From NCBI RefSeq assembly GCF_905220565.1, contig NC_059417.1:5278369-5342368 (forward strand): 64,000 bases of DNA, in the 5' to 3' direction. A program made the position numbers and the translations under genes. Of the stretch, positions 49,023 through 61,020 are shown piece by piece. The notes under the pieces were generated by a model. It ran no database searches. It worked only from the letters and a program-made list of their open reading frames with translations, and had not been told where the DNA came from. This stretch comes from Melitaea cinxia (lineage: Eukaryota; Arthropoda; Insecta; Lepidoptera; Nymphalidae). Numbering within the stretch: the first letter of the stretch is position 1; every line of letters begins with the position of its first letter.

Positions 49023-52000
49023 AATGCCATAATAATACAAAATATACATATCGACTTAAAATGAGAATGCCTTCGTATACTTATACAATTTCAATTATTT
49101 TGTTTTTAATTAACGTTTTTGTAATAAGCTTGTGGTGTAATAAGCTATATCATTCAAAAAAAAAATGCTAATAATATTATTATTTTTCTTAAAAACACCA
49201 TTAGTACAGATTATGTAAAAAAATTGTCAGTTGCTACAGTTAAAATACTTTTAAACATTAAAAAATCACAGAAATTAATTTTATGAAAGACAAACCGCAT
49301 TCGAATAAAGTGCAATTATGAAATACTCAAGTTTGTGAGAATTTTGTAAATATAGGATTAGTTATAGATAAATTAAGCATGTACTTGCCGCGTGTGATGT
49401 AGTTCTTTTTATATTTAAAGACCAATAGTGACAGAGCACCGTGTTGATTATTATCGATCAATATTGCTTTTTATTATGTATATAAGATTCTTTAACGCTG
49501 TATGTTCTTGGACTTGTGTCCTGCTTGGGGTATTTATTTAAACAAAGATTGGTTCTAATCTGAGTGTGTGTGTGTCCTTATGTGTCTACCCTCCGTGTCG
49601 CAAGAACACCTAAAATCGTCAATCCTGGTGTTTATATAAATATCTAATAGATATTGTTACTTATGGCTGGAAAATTATTATCAAAAACCTGCATTAGAGC
49701 AGTATGGCTCCTTAAAATTTTTACTCTTATATTATGTAATGGAAGGTACCATGTATTAGCGCGTTTTTCTTTCACACAACCAGTTAAACATTTCCTACGG
49801 ATATTTTGTTTATTTTTTATTTTTTTATTTTTTATTTTTGTTTCTCATAACTACACCAAGACATAATACGATTGAAATTAAAATTAATTATCTAATTATA
49901 AATCAAACACGTTCTCAAGATTGTTAGTTACTACACTACATACAATAAAATATTGGTCGATAATAAACTTTCAAAATATGTTTCTATAAAACACATTTTT
50001 TTCCAAAAATAGTATTTTTAATAACAATTATAAAGTATTAAGCCGAGTATTCAGTGATCCACCGCAATAAAAACACATATCAGAAGATATCTGTATATAG
50101 TTATTATAGTATTTGAAATGTCACGCTAAGTCTAAATATTTAATTTTAATATGAAACCTCTTTAGTTAATTTTTTTTTATTAGTAATAGCGTTGCTAGTT
50201 ATTCGTTGTGAAAGTGTGCCAATTAGATTTTAAAGTTGAAACGACCGCGCATCGGTTGAGTATTTAATATCTATTATTAATTATTGTGAATTTACATTTT
50301 AATAATAGAATGTTTTATTTATTTTCTTACAGTTTAAATGATCTGACACAAGAAAGCTGAATCTTAAAATCGAAAAAATTATAAAATCTTAATATGATAA
50401 ATGAAAACATAGCCATAACACTAAATATTATTAATTTCTTTTACAGTATTTCGATTCATTATTTTAAATTTTTGTTTCGAATAACCAACCTTATTTAAAT
50501 TCATTTATAGTTCGATTGGTACTTTTAGATATTTAGTCGAAAGAAATATACGTCAAGTATTAAACAGCTCAATTACCCAATAAGGGTTTGTAAATATTAT
50601 AATTTCAGCTTTCGTGTGTCAGACTATACGAAACACGATCTTGCAACGGAGCTCAATTTCAATGGTGAAAGATTAGAGAGTACGATAGTGTCATGACTTT
50701 TCGTTCGCGTCAACGCCGTTGTACACGGCTATCGGGAGGTTTGCGGTCACGTGGTGCGGTGCACACTGCGCACGCCGGTTGAGTGACGTTTCATTGTAAT
50801 TGGTTATATTTTAAAACATAAATGCGTGACGTGTGATAGCAAAAGAAACAGAATGCTATTCTGGCTTCGTGGCACAGCACACCTATCTATCGTCATGCCT
50901 CTGGCGGCCGTAAATTGAAAAGAAAAGCGCAATCATTAAGCCGATATACACCCACTACTGTTGTTGCAAGACCTATGTAAACAACTAGAAGACCGTGGTA
51001 AGAAATACGATTTTTAGCTACTGAATTGCCATTTAAAAATTTACAGATAGATGTAAAATAAATATCAATGCCATAAAAATAGTTTTTATATATAATTTGT
51101 AAAAATGTTATTGTGTCTTAAATATAAACGAATGTGAAAAGTTTAATGATATCTTTTTTTACTTATCATTAATATCAAATTAAAAAATGAAATGCATGAA
51201 AAATTCTTGAATACCAGTTTTAATATTTTAAATACATCCAATGGAGATTTAATTTGACAAATAAATGTACGAAAAATTTGGCTGAAATCGGTTTATTATT
51301 ATTTGTTTTTTTTTTTTTTTTTTTTTTTTTATAAACGAAATGTGTGCCAAGTAAAATATTATTCAGTGAAGTGAGAGGCGTTACTTTCTCATTTCGTTGA
51401 TATTTTCGCATGTGTTGAAAAGTATCTTGTTTATTTTTTTTTTTCTTGTAAATATGTACGTTACTGAAGATTATTGAATTAAAATATTTAAAATTTGACA
51501 TTGTTTTTCATTTTGTATATCAATTTTATCACTAAAACTGTAGACTGTATATTTTTCTTCTGTATAAATTTCTAGTTAAAAAAAAATACACTCTAGAGCT
51601 AAAAAATATACTCTAGCTTATATAGCGGCTCTTGAAAACATTAATCTAAAACACAATAACTAAGCATGTGAATAACCAACGAGGCGATGATTAGTCAGGG
51701 ACATTGAAGCGACTTTTTTTGGTTAAAATTATAGTTGTTAAAGTTATAGTTACGATGTTATACAGATAATGAGCTATTATAAAATTAAAGATTTTTAACT
51801 CGAACTAATAGTTCTTTTGATCTTAATAATAACAAAACAAACAAAGTTAGTGTAAGGGGTAAAGCTTTTAAAATCATTGCTTCATATCTTACTAATTGAT
51901 TTGTCGAAATGTTATGGGGTCCGAAATAAAACAAGAAAAGTAAAACTCAATATTTTATTTTAATTTTTAGAGAAACTTGACTCTGTGACGGTGTATTCAA

Positions 52001-52089
52001 TGGTAGGTTCATTGACAATCGCTACACAATATATCCGAGAGACAGAGATCAAACTGACATAAACAAATTGAAAAACGACGGGGGATCTT
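49023..52089. other. Downstream of AP-2
   Basis: AT-rich with no supported gene. The patch 50,640-50,960 is GC-richer, with a CACGTG E-box at about 50,751, and could be regulatory or an unlinked first exon. Confidence 0.5.
51306..51331. repeat. Long poly-T tract
   Basis: About 25 T in a row; a second T-rich tract at 51,434-51,447. Downstream of AP-2. Possibly the A tail of a retrosequence inserted in reverse, but no body is visible. Confidence 0.6.
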
Positions 52090-54230
52090 GATAGCTGTTA
52101 AAAGTGATCAAAAGTCGCGCGAGAAATCAGAATGGGAGAGATCTCAATCAAAAAGAAACAGAATGGGAATCAGAATGGAAATAACGGACATTTACTTCTG
52201 GCGGGAGACTCTTACTCGAGTAAAATGCGTTTGTCTGGACCGCCAGGTTCAAATAACCTACAGCCATTGAGTGGTTGCAGCTTGAATGCTATATTCGAGG
52301 ACTTCTGTTAAGAGCATAATTTATAATAATAACAATAATAATATTAAAAACCATAATGAACAAATTATTGATTTAATACTATCCAATTCCTCTCAAATAT
52401 CAGTTTCTGAAAATAAGAACCACATTACCACAATCGACAATCAACACCCAGCTCTTAATGTAAAACTCCTAACAGAAAACGTCAGAAACTTGGACGAATG
52501 TAAAATTTAAAAAAAAAAATAACTTTTATAAGAGCAACTACAATGCACTTAACTAGGATTCGGTTAACGTGCCATGGATTGATCTACTCCTGTGCTGTGA
52601 CAACGTCTACCTAATGCTAGCTAACTTTTATAGTAGTCTACATAAAAGTATAGAAAAACATATGCCAATAGCCAAACGTAATAATGAGAACTGTCTAGTG
52701 CGGTATAACAGTAAGCGTTAAAACAGAAAATAAATACAGAATAAAAGCAAAAATTTACAAAATCCATTAGATACACTTACGTAAGAATTATTGAGATCTG
52801 ACTACAGCAGTCTAATTCATGAATGCTATAATACATATATCTATGAAATAAAAAACAATTTAACTAAGAATTCCAAATACTTCTGGACTCACCTGAAAAA
52901 CGTTAGAAATTTACCAAACACATGTCCACCAAGAATGACGCTCAACTCCAGGGTAATTACAGACGGTCCTTGTATCTGCAACTTATTCGTTGACTTTTTT
53001 TCCTCAGTCTAAGACAAAGTTGACTCGCTCTTTAATAAAGAAAGAGGTAAAGAACTTTTCCCCGTCAACCATACCTTTTTCGTCAATATTGACTTCAATG
53101 TATAAATCGAAAGTTTGTAAAAACTGGATACAAAGAAGAGAGCTGACCCAGATAACTTACCAACGCTATTTTTGGGCAAGTGCGCCTCGGCATTCTTTTC
53201 CTGTTTCTTTCATCTTTAATAAATCTTTCCAAATCGGAGCTTTTTCAGATCTGTGGAAACTAGGAAGAATTGCGCTTATTTACAAAGATGGCCGTAACAA
53301 CGTATCTAACTATAGGCCCAGCTCTATACTGTCGGCCCTGCCAAAGTTATTCGAGTCACTGATACATCCTGTTATATCGCGCTATGCACTTTATAGGCTC
53401 TCAGAGGCTCAACATACCGTTGTAATTGGTAGATCAACAGTCACGAATCGAAAGAATTTTATTAATTCCATAGTTCCTTAGGTTCACGAAGACAAGTGAG
53501 CGTTATCTATACTGAGTTTTCCAAAGCATTTGACAGAGTAGAATACAAACTGGTATTGAGAAACTCTTTGCTTTTGGAATAGGTGGCACTCTTATGGCTC
53601 ACCACGTACTTATCTTACAAATATTAGGACGTCATAATCAAAAAGTAGGAGTAGGAAAGTAGGAGCTCTCTTAATTAATATCTTCATAAACGATATCACG
53701 GTATCTTACCACAATTCCAAATAGGTACTTTATATTTGCTAACGACCTGAAATTCTGTTTAGATAAATCAAATAACAACAACGCTGATTGGTTGATAGAA
53801 TTGCTGCCTGGTGTCTTTTAAACGGATCTTTTAACTTCACTCGTCGACGCACGTTACTTGAAACCAAGTTCCTACAAAATAAAAAATAGTCCACTTCAGA
53901 AAAAATATTCTATCCGTGACCTAGGCATTATAATGGACACAAATCTAAGCTTTAGCCTACATATTTACCATATTTGTAGATCCGCATGCCAAATACTGGA
54001 CTTTTCAATTAGAAACGCTAAGCAGTTTAAAAAACTCGAGACGAAAAGAACTAATTTGCACAAGCCTGGTCTATGGTAAACTCGAGTAATATACAATTAT
54101 TTAGAACCCTTGCTACCAAACACATAAAGACCGCCTGGAAAACTAATAATAAGATTTACTAAATGCTACTTAGCAGGATCTAACAAAAAACTTGAGATAG
54201 TTTTTTAAGATTTAAAAAAATCAACCTATA
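52090..54230 (+). mobile_element. Jockey-like LINE, degraded
   Basis: Endonuclease end (IIDLILSNSSQISVSENKN, about 52,360), a linker, then reverse transcriptase: VSNYRPSSILSALPKLFE (about 53,305), EFSKAFDRVEY (about 53,515), a FANDLKF catalytic box (about 53,727) and the IRDLGIIMDTNLSFSLHI region (about 53,910). Stops and frameshifts throughout. The catalytic box reads A-N-D in place of A-D-D, so it is dead. Confidence 0.85.
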
Positions 54231-54467
54231 TATTTTACAGGATAAACGCATTTTTATTGACATGATCCAGACAATGAAGTCGGTCATGATGAAGTCAGTT
54301 AAAAATAGCGTTACTTTATGACGATATAGTGCCTATACTTTGTATTAAATTCTACATGTATTATTATTTTATAATGGGGAATCTAGGCATACGAAATTCA
54401 AAAGTCTAAAAGTTGATATTACCGCTTTATTTTGTCTACTAAAATATTATGAAGTCTTAGTTTTGTA

Positions 54468-54795
54468 TAAGCTTCAGCCTCTAATATCCCACTGCTAAGC
54501 ATAAGCCTCTTTAACCATGTAGGAGAACAATCAGAGCTTAATCCACCACGCTGCTCCAAAGCGGGTATATATACTATGAGTAACGATCGCTATCAGGTGT
54601 ACATGATAACAATCGGGACCGACGGCTTAACGTGCCCTCCGAGGTGGAGAGACCCACAAGGACTGCACAACATTCAGACCACAGCAAATATCTGTATGGC
54701 AAATACAAATGTTTGTCATGTGCGGGGATCGAATCCACAACCGCCAACGCAACAGCCAAAAACTGGTGCTATGACCTTTGCGCAAACGTGTTCCT
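54468..54795 (-). repeat. SINE family B, near full length
   Basis: Matches the 11.4 kb copy across its length, with a B-box-like GGATTCGATCCCCGC and the ATATCCCACTGCTAAGC tail. No clear target duplication found. Confidence 0.8.
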
Positions 54796-55365
54796 TATTA
54801 TATTGAAACCATTTAATAGGTTGCGAGAGGAAAGTTAGAGAAAAAGGGCCCTTTGTTAGTTCTTAATTCAGCGTCATAGCCACAACTTTAAATGGTTCCT
54901 GAAATTTACATGTGCCAGCTGAATCCAACCTTTTAAATGGTTTATTTTCATCTGGGTCTCTCCTTAAGTCGAAATATATGTACATTTAAAGAAAATTAAA
55001 TTTGGGATATAAGTCTTGTGGTTTAATTTTCTTCAGACCTTACTGACAACTTAGAAAATTATTCACGCTGTGCACGAATAGGTATCCGTTGGAAAAAGTG
55101 GGCAATAACTTAATATCTATGTCATAGAGAACACTGTCTTGCAATAAAATTTAAAATAATATTTTTTTGATAGATGTCGATGAAATAAAAAGAAAATTGT
55201 GTCAGGTTGTAATAATTAAAAAATATAAGTTGAAATAAATAAAACTATGCTTATTTAAAAAAAGATTTTATTAGAGATAATTCCACTGAGATAAAAACTA
55301 CTCTCTATGAAAGGTTATGGGCAGCGCGTGGATGCGAAAAATATAGTATATTGAAAACGAGAAAA

Positions 55366-56055
55366 ATGAGTCATCATGTGCACAAAGAGCCACTAAAAAG
55401 AGAAAATTACGATACATGGAGAATTCATGCAACAGCTCTGTTGTTGAAACTTGGTCTTTGGAACTATGTTTCTAATAAAATTAAGAAGCCAACAAGTAAA
55501 GGCGACGAACTGAGCAAATATATAGAAAAGATGGGTTAGCATTAGCTGAGTTATTTCTTATAATATCTCCAAGCGAACTAAAACAAGTAAAATATTGTCA
55601 AACCAGTAAAGAAGTCTGGGTGCGATACGCTTGAAAATATATATCATAGTAAAGGTCCCGCTAGAAAAGCAACTCTGTTAAAAGAGTTGATTTTAAGAAA
55701 AATGAAAGATGATGACAGCATAGTTGATCATTTAAACAAATTAATGGATATTGTCGATAGACTAGCTGACATGGATATAATAATTAATAAAGATTTATTA
55801 AGTATAATGCTGCTACATAGTTTAACACAATCTATTGAAAATTTTAGCATAGCCATAGAATCTAGAGATGATTTTCCAGATCCAGATAGCCTGAAAATAA
55901 AGATCATTGAAGAAGCTGAAGCACGAAAAAATATGGCTAATACAACTTATGAGAACTAAAACAAGAAGTACTGTACAGTAAGCAACAAATAAAAAATAAG
56001 AAATATATTATTGAATGCTACAAATGTCATAAAAAGAGGCATAAAGCAAATGAAT
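55366..56055 (+). pseudogene. Copia gag remnant
   Basis: Starts with an ATG (MSHHVHKEPLKRENYDTWRI), typical of Copia gag (UBN2-type), continues after a frameshift near 55,540 through DDDSIVDHLNKLMDIVDRLA, and ends at a C-X2-C-X4-H-X4-C knuckle. Frame breaks make it non-functional. Confidence 0.85.
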
Positions 56056-56066
56056 GCTGGTCGAAA

Positions 56067-58980
56067 ATGAACAAAACTAAAAGCAATGCGAATTATTGCT
56101 TAGAAACATGTCTAAATGCTAATTATAACAAAGAAAAAGTCAGAAAATGGTGTCTTGATAGTGGATGCACGTCACACGTGACTCATGAATTAGAAAGATT
56201 CCATAATGTAGAAAAAGATGACTATAAAACTCTAAGGTTAGCTTCAGAGAACTGTACAGCACAAATGAAGGTCGAGGTTCAGTGAAACTAAACATAAAGG
56301 AAATACCTGGTCTACAACTGACTGAAGCCTTATATGTACCGTCGCTAACTACAAATCTAATGTCAGTAGGAAAAATGACAGATAAAGGTTTAACAGTTTT
56401 TTTTTAAGCAGCAATAAGCAACCGTAATGCGAAATGGTCAAATACTGTTAAAAGCAGAAAGAAATGAAGATGGTTTATACTACGTTAAAGAAAATTTAGA
56501 AGAGAAATCCAACTATTGTGGAACAAATAAAATGCAACTATGGCATAGAAAACTAGCACACCTTAATGAAGGGCAAATGAGAATAGCTCTTAATAAGAAA
56601 AGTATGGAAGGCTTAGAATTTAATTAATCTGACACAATAAGAGATTGTGTAGTCTGTGCTAAGGGTAAGGCAACAAAACTGTCGTTTAATACACGTAAAA
56701 ATGAGCAACGGACAAATCATAGATTGAAAATTGTACATACTTATGTATGTGATCCCATTTGACAGCCATCTAAGGGAGGTTCAAAATACTTCATCACATT
56801 AGACAATAGACGATCATTCGAGATATAAAAGAGTATACACAATGAAAACTAAAGATGAAGCCCTATCAAAATTTATATAATAGAATTTAAAAACGAGGCT
56901 GAACGATTTACGAAAAATAAAATAGTATATTTGCAAAGTGACAATGGGACAGAGTATATAAACAATAAATTTGATAATTATCTAAAAGACAAACGTATCA
57001 AGAGGAGACTTTCGGCACCATATACGCCGGAATAAAATGGATTAGCAGAAAGAAAAAATAGAACATTGCTTGATAAAGCGAGATGTATGCTGATAGACGC
57101 TAATATGAAAGAAGATTTTTGGGCTGAAGCAATTATTACAGCTAACTACTTGACGAATCGAAGTCCTTGCAGCAGCATTGATAATGCCACTCCGTTTGAA
57201 AAATGGGTAAAGAAAATTCCATCCGTGAAACATTTTCACATATTTGGAGCTAAAGCATTTGTACTAAATAAAGAAAAGAAAAATGGAATATTTGCAACCA
57301 GAGCAACAGCCGGAATTTTTATCGGATATTCCGAAAATTATAAAGCGTACCGGATATATAACCCGAAAACAGACAAGGTGATAATCAGTAGAGACGTTAA
57401 AGTGCTCGATAAAATGTTCTATGAGAACGAGATGAGAGAAGAATAAAAACAAAAAGAAGTTGATAAAAAGGAAATAGAAGTTATATTTTTCCAGAAAAAC
57501 AAAATAAAGAAAATGATGATGAGTTAATACAAAATGAAGGAAATGAGTCAGAACATGAATTGAACAATGACGAATGATAGATGCAATGCTAGATGCAACT
57601 ACAGAAATAGACGAAATAGATAACAATATGTGACAGATAATGAAGTCGAAGCAATGACTAACAGTACAAAAAGACAGAGAAAATCACCAGCATGGCATCA
57701 ACATTACGAGATGGATGCTGAGCAATCATTCTTTTGTGAAATATATGAGAACAGTGATGAATGGGAAGATGCAATAATAAATAAGATTGAATCTCATCTT
57801 AAAAACAATACTTGGGGACAAATGTACACAAAAACGAAAGCAAAAATTTGATAGATAATAAAATGATATTGAAATATAAGTATAATGCACTAGGAGAAAT
57901 AGATAGACGAAAGGCACGACTCGTGGCGCGTGGGTTTAATCAGAAAAAAGGTATTGATTACAAAGAAACATTGCACCTGTTGCAAAAATGAGTAACATTA
58001 GACTACTCATTGCACATACAATTGAAAATGACATGAAAAAAATTATGTGGTGTTTTGGAACACCGGGCCGGAACGAAGTTCCTTCGGATAGTATACGGTT
58101 TTTAATTAAGAACATAAAAGTATTTAGGAAATTTAGTATTTTAGAAAATAACAAATACCGTAAAATAAAATAAATCAAACAAAATAATAATAATAATTAT
58201 TATTATTCAAACATTTAAGTGAAATAAAAAAACATGTGTCTTTATTTATTTTTGTCGACAATATAGAACTACATAAATAATTTTTAAAAAAGGTTTACTA
58301 GTAATATTTTAGTTTTACAAACGTCATATTATACAGTCGTGTGACTGATATTACGTCACTTCCGTTATATATTTTTCTTACGGTTTTAATATCACATTTT
58401 TTTCAGTTCGATCGCCCAGCCAAATGTCAAGCCTACCGTAAGGAACTTCGTTCCAATTATCCTAGTCAGATGTGTGTACTGCATTTTTAAACGGTGATAT
58501 AGACGAACAAATTTGTATAAATACTTAAAAATTATAGTGACAAACGGAAAAGATAAAGAATTAATAAGAAAAGCTATAAGACATAAATAGATATAAAAAT
58601 AATGGAATATGTCAACTAAATAAAGCTATTTATGGGTTGAATCAAGCAGGACGACAATGGTTCTTGAAGTTACATAATAAATTGATGAAAATCGAATTTA
58701 AGAACTCTACAGCAGAACCTTGCTTATATATTTTATAAAAAGGAGGTAAAAAGCTATTTGCAATGATTTATGTGGATGATTTAATACTGGCATATAATTC
58801 AGACAATCTGTTAAAAGAAGTAAAAATGAAATTACAAAAAGCTTTTCAATTAAGAGATATGGGTTCGCTACACCATTGCCTTGGCATACAATTCACTCAT
58901 GTATGGAGAGAAATGAAGCTATCAGCCTATCACAGACAAATTATATTGAAAATTTAATAGAAAAATTTAACATGGGTGAA
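56067..58980 (+). pseudogene. Copia pol remnant (protease, integrase, RT)
   Basis: Domains in order: protease, GAG-pre-integrase, integrase core, RT. Longest intact piece 57,066-57,446 (integrase end, AFVLNKEKKNGIFATRA). An in-frame TAA replaces a Gln-type codon before NGLAERKNRT (about 57,034), and other stops occur. RT motif A (DVCTAFLNG) and YVDD survive, separated by decay. Non-functional. Confidence 0.88.
58047..58454. mobile_element. Small DNA element with GGAACGAAGTTCC ends, inserted in Copia RT
   Basis: Ends carry GGAACGAAGTTCCTT near 58,070 and its reverse complement at 58,440-58,454. A 6-bp AATAT-type duplication (AATTAT at 58,041 and 58,455) flanks it, and Copia coding sequence resumes after it. 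A second, inverted copy is at 28,102-28,622. No coding capacity: non-autonomous. Confidence 0.75.
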
Positions 58981-59005
58981 TGTAAGCCGGTTTCAACGAC
59001 GATGG

Positions 59006-59181
59006 TGTGGCATAATAAACGAGAAACCAAGAGGAATATTAGTTTTATTTAACTGAAAGAATTCTACTAGACAAATATAATGATTAAATTAATAATAATA
59101 AATAACAGAGCATGAGAGTTGACACGTTTGGTTTTAACAACACTACGGAGATCGTATACATGGCGCGGAGGTCGCATATCA
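59006..59181 (-). repeat. Gypsy 3' LTR
   Basis: 176 bp on the minus strand starting TGATATGCGACC after the polypurine tract and ending ...TATGCCACA. Its distal 125 bp match the repeat at 60,495-60,622. Confidence 0.75.
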
Positions 59182-59198
59182 CCTCATTCTCCCCCGGT

Positions 59199-59465
59199 TC
59201 AGTTTTCACTCTCACTCCCATCAACCACAAAGTCCGCTAGGTAGGAGGGTAATTTTCGCGTCCTATTAGATCTCCTGGGGAGCCCAGTCCGAAGAACTGG
59301 CGAAGTCGTCGACGGCTCTCCTACACGAGGCGGTGACGAAGGAGCGATATTTTCAGGTGGAGGTGTGGAGGTATTTTCAGATGGAAACCTGAGATTATCA
59401 TCTTCGGAGGCCATTTCAAAGTTATCGTCGCTGCTATTATCAGTGATACTGGGGAAAGGAGCCAA
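59199..59465 (-). pseudogene. Gypsy pol C-terminal remnant
   Basis: Minus-strand frame with acidic/Pro-rich sequence ending NRTRKLPSYLADFVVDG, the usual end of Gypsy-type pol polyproteins, just before the polypurine tract. Protease, RT, RNase H and most of integrase are absent. Confidence 0.7.
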
Positions 59466-59597
59466 TTGACGGTTTGATACCGTTGAGGTTTCTCCATTAT
59501 CCCGTCTTATGAGAGAGTAGTAGGGATTGGTCTCTAAGAGCTCGGCTTCCTCGACAAGAGGGTCCGTTTTTGAAGAACGGACGTTCTTTTTAAGTAA

Positions 59598-59679
59598 GAT
59601 CGGGCCCGGCGTGAGTCAAGATGGCAGTGAATCTCCGTTCGGGGATTCACTGCCATCTTGGCTCACGCCGGGCCCGATC
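59598..59679. repeat. 40-bp inverted repeat (fold-back) inside Gypsy relic
   Basis: Arms 59,598-59,637 and 59,640-59,679 are reverse complements with two mismatches and a 2-base loop; GC-rich (starting GATCGGGCCCGGCGTGAG). Lies between the gag zinc knuckle and the pol tail, where internal sequence is missing. Confidence 0.95.
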
Positions 59680-60478
59680 TACAGACGCTTGCAAAGTGTC
59701 CTTTCTTTGAGCACTTTTTGCAGGTGGCTTTGTTGGCTGGACATCTGAACCTTGGATGAAGACTCCCGCCGCAAAAGAACCAGGGTTTAGCCGGAGGTGG
59801 CGTAGTCGGGGCGGCTTGAAAAGTTCGTGACGATGGAGCTGCTGCTAGATTTTCGGATTCCTTGTCCCGTGAAGTACTTTGCGATATGGCGGTAAGCTGC
59901 GTAGAACTGATACCAATAGCAACTGCATCCTTCTCTGCCGTTTCCAGAGCTACGGCTTGATTAAGTGCTTCTGAGAGAGTGAGTTTTGAGTTTTCTAGTA
60001 ACCGTTCGCGAATCCTTCGTGATAGTAAGCCGGATATGAGAGCACTAAGAATTGCTTATTCTTCATGCTCTTGAGCTATGACGTCTTCGAATTTACAATC
60101 TTTCGCGGAAAGTCGGAGAGCTCTAATATAGTCAGAGATCGTTTCGTCGGCTCGTTGCTTGCGGTTGAAGAGAATGTGTCGAGCTAGAATAGTATTTTTC
60201 GGTTTGACATAGATGTCTTCTAGAACTTTCATCGAATCTTTATAAGTGGAGCATGTTTTGATATGCTTGTAAATCGATGCCGATAAGTGATTAACTAGCA
60301 GCTTACGCTTAAGGGAGTCTGGTACATCGTCGGTAATCTCTTCTGCTAAGAAGCTTTTCAATGTCGATTTCCAGTGTACCCATTTTTCATCGGCGTCCGC
60401 GACATCAGGCTCGATGTCAAACTTAACGGGTCGTAGATATCTCGACAGCGAAGGCATGCCTAGTTTTTCGTCAGGCAT
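59680..60478 (-). pseudogene. Gypsy gag with one in-frame stop
   Basis: ATG at 60,478 (MPDEKLGMPSLSRYLRPVKF). Capsid-like sequence (HILFNRKQRADETISDYIRA) runs to a TAA at 60,056-60,058, then the same frame continues through an Ala/Pro-rich linker to a zinc knuckle CKKCSKKGHFASVC near 59,690. One stop codon is the only break seen. Confidence 0.8.
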
Positions 60479-60494
60479 TTTCAATTAAATAAAT

Positions 60495-60622
60495 TGTGGC
60501 ATAATAAACGAGAAACCAAGAGGAATATTGGTTTTACTGAAAGAATTCTACTAGACAAATATAATGATTAAATTAATAATAATAAATAACAAAGTATGAC
60601 AGTTGACACGTTTGGTTTTAAC
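60495..60622 (-). repeat. Gypsy 5' LTR, truncated
   Basis: Matches the 3' LTR over about 127 bp, then breaks at ...GGTTTTAAC where a dispersed 'accgacttc' family repeat begins. The gag ATG lies under 20 bases inside the LTR, leaving almost no leader. Confidence 0.7.
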
Positions 60623-61020
60623 CTGTACACCCAGTAAAAAGCTATGCGGATTTTCGAGTTTCCCTCGATTTCTCTGGGATCTCATCATCAGATCCTGGTT
60701 TTCTTATCATGGTACTAAACTAGGGATATTTTCTTTCCAACAAAAAAAGAATTATCAAAATCGGTACATCCAGTAGAAAGTTATGCGGTATAATACAACG
60801 TAGGTCGACGAAAAAAGTGTCAAGTAAAAACCCATTATTAGATATAACTCAAAAAGTAGTTGTTAGATCTCAAATAAATTTAAATGGGACCAATTGATAC
60901 ACACCACATTTCGATTAAAAAAAAAATGTCGAAATCGGTCCACCCGGTCAAAAGTTCTAACATACATAAAAAAATACAGTCGAATTGAGAACCCCCTCCT
61001 TTTTTGGAAGTCGGTTAAAA
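60623..61020 (+). repeat. 'accgacttc' repeat, copy 9, abutting Gypsy LTR
   Basis: Starts abruptly at CTGTACACCCAGTAAAAAGC where the Gypsy LTR breaks off; right end TTTTGGAAGTCGGTTAAAA intact. Left third is missing. Confidence 0.75.

Larger units (their letters stand above)
55313..59005 (+). mobile_element. Ty1/Copia retrotransposon, degraded, 3' end lost
   Basis: A primer-binding-like GGTTATGGGC at 55,313 is the internal initiator-tRNA-Met type used by Copia elements. Then come gag, a zinc knuckle CYKCHKKRHKANEC (about 56,013), protease DSG (WCLDSGC, about 56,148), a GAG-pre-integrase region with HRKLAH (about 56,545), integrase with SDNGTEY and ERKNRT, and RT with DVCTAFLNG (about 58,475) and YVDD (about 58,766). 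Many stops and frameshifts. A DNA element interrupts RT at 58,047-58,454 and a Gypsy LTR cuts it at 59,006. No 3' LTR is visible. Confidence 0.9.
59006..60622 (-). mobile_element. Ty3/Gypsy retrotransposon, internally deleted
   Basis: Minus-strand element inserted into the Copia remnant. 3' LTR 59,006-59,181, bounded by TG...CA and preceded by a GGGGGAGAATGAGG polypurine tract; truncated 5' LTR 60,495-60,622. Between them are gag and only the last part of pol, with most of pol missing. The deletion region carries a 40-bp fold-back. LTR copies differ at a few sites and by a short indel, so the insertion is not brand new. Confidence 0.85.
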
